NCBI GenBank assembly: GCA_023151185.1
Contig: JAKLJL010000006.1
Span: forward strand, 1-64,000
Reading direction: 5' to 3'
Origin: Bacteroidota bacterium
Lineage (GTDB): Bacteria > Bacteroidota > JABWAT01
Length of the DNA stretch: 64,000 nucleotides
A program made the position numbers and the translations under genes. The notes beneath the pieces were generated by a model. The model did no database searches, was not told the origin of the DNA, and saw only the letters and a program-made list of their open reading frames with translations. Position 1 is the stretch's first letter, and each line of letters starts with the position of its first letter. Shown one piece after another: positions 62,486 through 64,000 of the stretch.

Positions 62486-63217
62486 TTATTCCGGGACACT
62501 TTTCTCCCGTTCTTTCCATAAAAGCCACCAGGGAATGAACGGTTTGTTATGATGTTCGTAATGATAACCAAAAAAGTAACAGGAAAAAAAAGCCAGCAAA
62601 TGGTTTTTTGGTAAACTGCGTGCCTTATGTGGATTATTTAACCTTCCCGGATTACGGTGCGGCAGGTAGGTGCCAAATACAAAGAGCTGAAATGTGCTAA
62701 GAACGGAAGGAACCACCCAGAATAGAATCAGGTTTTCCTGATTAAAAAAAACAGCCAGCAGGTTAAACAGAATGGCAACCCCCAGAATCTGCCAAACCGT
62801 AACATACTGCCGCAGGAACCTGAAATACCAGACCCAAAAAGACCCGGTTGAATAATCCGGATCTGAATCGGTAGCCGGGAAAAGATGATGCTGATGGTGT
62901 TTTTGATATAAAGTCCTGTAATTGTTGAACATGAATAAACTGGCGGCCAGAATGCCATACCCATGGTTGGTATTTCTGCTTGAGGAAATAAGGTGATGCA
63001 TACCATCATGGGCAGTGATAAACAAACCCGTAAAAAGGTGCATCTGTACCAGTATCTGGAGCCAAAGCCAGGTATCTGAAAAACTTACAGGCCTGAGGAG
63101 ACCGTATGCCAGGACTGAAAGCCAGCAGAGAATTATCCCGAGGGCAATCAGAGTTCCTTTGAACCGATAGGGGAGTTTAATTTTCTCAGGTCCCGGAAAA
63201 ACAGAATTTACTTTCAT
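62486..63217 (-). CDS. crtW: Beta-carotene ketolase-like membrane di-iron enzyme (CrtW)
   Basis: 243 residues, four or so helices. Histidine boxes: HDGMHH (70-75), HHQHH (107-111) and HYEHH (219-223). Around them are the CrtW-type blocks FTGLFITAHDGMHH, LFVFGTYLPHR and CYFFGYHYEHHNKPFIPWW, seen in CrtW carotenoid 4-ketolases more than in acyl desaturases. Product would be a keto-carotenoid such as canthaxanthin or a derivative. No other carotenoid gene is near. Confidence 0.78.
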   Translation of the reverse strand: MKVNSVFPGPEKIKLPYRFKGTLIALGIILCWLSVLAYGLLRPVSFSDTWLWLQILVQMHLFTGLFITAHDGMHHLISSSRNTNHGYGILAASLFMFNNYRTLYQKHHQHHLFPATDSDPDYSTGSFWVWYFRFLRQYVTVWQILGVAILFNLLAVFFNQENLILFWVVPSVLSTFQLFVFGTYLPHRNPGRLNNPHKARSLPKNHLLAFFSCYFFGYHYEHHNKPFIPWWLLWKEREKSVPE

Positions 63218-63256
63218 AAAACAACAAACAACTGCGGGAGTTAAATCGTTCTCGGG

Positions 63257-63286
63257 AAAAAAAGCCGGGCTTTTAGCCCGGCTTTT
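63257..63286 (-). terminator. Terminator between lipoprotein and crtW (two-way)
   Basis: AAAGCCGGGCT and AGCCCGGCTTT are an 11-bp perfect stem with a 3-base loop, followed on the minus strand by a T-run (A-run at 63257-63262 of the plus strand) and by T's on the plus strand too. It ends the upstream minus-strand lipoprotein transcript and lies about 40 bases before the crtW start. Confidence 0.88.
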
Positions 63287-63292
63287 GTAGGA

Positions 63293-64000
63293 TCAGGGAT
63301 TTTTGGTCCAGGTATAGGTGTTGGTTACTGCACCATTGTTGTCGTAATACGTCAGGGTTCCGCTGCCATCTGTTGCCCATTCTGCGTCAAAGAGCTTGAC
63401 AGCGTTTTCACTAAAAACCAAGGTCCCGCTTTTATCTGCTTTGGTTGTTGCAGAATAGGAATCCGGATTGGAATCACTTGCAGAATCGTAAGTTTTCAAT
63501 TCTCCGCTCAAGGTACCGGCTGTATTGGTTGACCATTCATAGGTAGTTTCAATAAAGCTGACTGTTGCACTTGTAAATTCATAAATCTTCCAGTTTCCGG
63601 ACTTTCCGTCTTTGGAATAGGTGCCTTCAAACCAAAGGGCATTGGTTACAAAAAAACCTCCCATTTCACCGGTTGTAAAAAATTGGGTTGTGTAGGTTGC
63701 ACCATTGTCTGTAACAACATATTTAATGGCTTCAGTGCCGTTGGTTTGTTGCCAGGTATAGGCGTTTCCGTTTTTAACCCAATTGTATCCTTCAAATCCG
63801 ATGTAAAAGTTGGTTAAAAGATTCCCAAGGGAATTCATGGATTCCACAGAATATTTTACCTGCATTGCGTAGGTATCTGTATTCTTGTCACTGATGGCAG
63901 TTTCCATCAACGGGATAGTAACTTTAGCAGGGCCAGAGGATGTGTCCTCATCTTCGGTGTCTTTGCAACCCGTTATTGAAACAAGTGAAAGTCCGCTTAC
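63293..64000 (-). CDS. Lipoprotein of unknown function (5' end outside window)
   Basis: The frame is open to the window edge: reading from the edge it gives VSGLSLVSITGCKDTEDEDTS, a signal-peptide end with lipobox ITGC, so the true start lies beyond 64000 and an internal TTG near 63910 is not it. At least 236 codons. The protein is Gly/Thr/Tyr-rich with repeated beta-strand-like motifs (NWKIYEFTSATVSF, GELKTYDSAS, GTLTYYDNNGAV), as in surface lipoproteins with tandem beta-hairpins. No function is recognised. Confidence 0.8.
   Translation of the reverse strand, partial: VSGLSLVSITGCKDTEDEDTSSGPAKVTIPLMETAISDKNTDTYAMQVKYSVESMNSLGNLLTNFYIGFEGYNWVKNGNAYTWQQTNGTEAIKYVVTDNGATYTTQFFTTGEMGGFFVTNALWFEGTYSKDGKSGNWKIYEFTSATVSFIETTYEWSTNTAGTLSGELKTYDSASDSNPDSYSATTKADKSGTLVFSENAVKLFDAEWATDGSGTLTYYDNNGAVTNTYTWTKNP

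Noticed and set aside
62469-62528. Longer start for peptidase E
   Set aside because: It would overlap crtW by 43 bases; the ATG with AGGAG at 62468 matches the family's usual N-terminus.
1-64000. CRISPR arrays, tRNA or rRNA genes, insertion sequences, phage genes
   Set aside because: Looked for spaced direct repeats, tRNA-like cloverleafs, transposase motifs and terminal repeats; none was convincing by eye. A tRNA or repeat-finding program could still reveal a small element.

Overview
The window is a gene-dense bacterial chromosome segment. It carries no rRNA, tRNA, CRISPR array or insertion sequence that I can see. Four clues point to the Fibrobacteres-Chlorobi-Bacteroidetes (FCB) superphylum: a type IX secretion (T9SS) style C-terminal sorting domain beside a PorV/PorQ-family outer-membrane protein, two GWxTD-domain proteins, a YtxJ-type bacillithiol-linked protein, and several promoter candidates of the Bacteroidetes form TTG-N17-20-TAnnTTTG. 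An Ignavibacteria, Kapabacteria, Rhodothermus-like or KSB1-like relative fits better than a classical Bacteroides. The respiratory genes show an aerobe, and no flagellar genes are present. This placement is inference from gene content only.

Layout. (1) 1-15090: the end of tuf, then one long ribosomal array (S10, spc and alpha operons) through secY, map, infA, rpmJ, rpoA and rplQ, closed by a strong terminator. A terminator with an overlapping promoter splits it between rplW and rplB. (2) 15155-18496: engB, a class V aminotransferase and serA, probably serine synthesis. (3) 18497-18982: a 486-bp regulatory gap. (4) 18983-27187: lipoprotein, TonB-receptor-like protein, large T9SS-type secreted protein and PorV-like protein, an apparent surface-export operon. 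(5) 27260-34321: two GWxTD proteins, a lipid A-type acyltransferase, a DUF3108 lipoprotein, a CPBP protease, a zinc-ribbon/DUF2007 protein and cdsA, an envelope theme. (6) 34335-49775: a chemosensory operon with two CheW, three MCPs, CheB, CheR-TPR, a lone Hpt, a CheA with three Hpt domains and a receiver, and two receiver-GAF proteins, the last ending in a nucleotide-cyclase fold without its catalytic residues. (7) 49757-60158: YtxJ (minus strand), then SCO1, an A2-type caa3 oxidase (I-III-IV-II), heme O synthase, a small cytochrome c, and a Rieske/cytochrome b pair flanked by two CydA-like membrane proteins. (8) 60345-64000: an alpha/beta hydrolase, a TerB-DnaJ protein and, on the minus strand, crtW-like ketolase, peptidase E and a lipoprotein cut by the window edge.

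The parts most likely to be new are the respiratory island, whose bc-type core sits between two divergent CydA-like subunits (one with a c-type domain that has lost its heme motif), and the chemosensory operon, with four phosphotransfer histidines and a dead-cyclase output. The PorV/T9SS/TonB operon and the terminator-promoter overlap inside the ribosomal array are also worth a second look.
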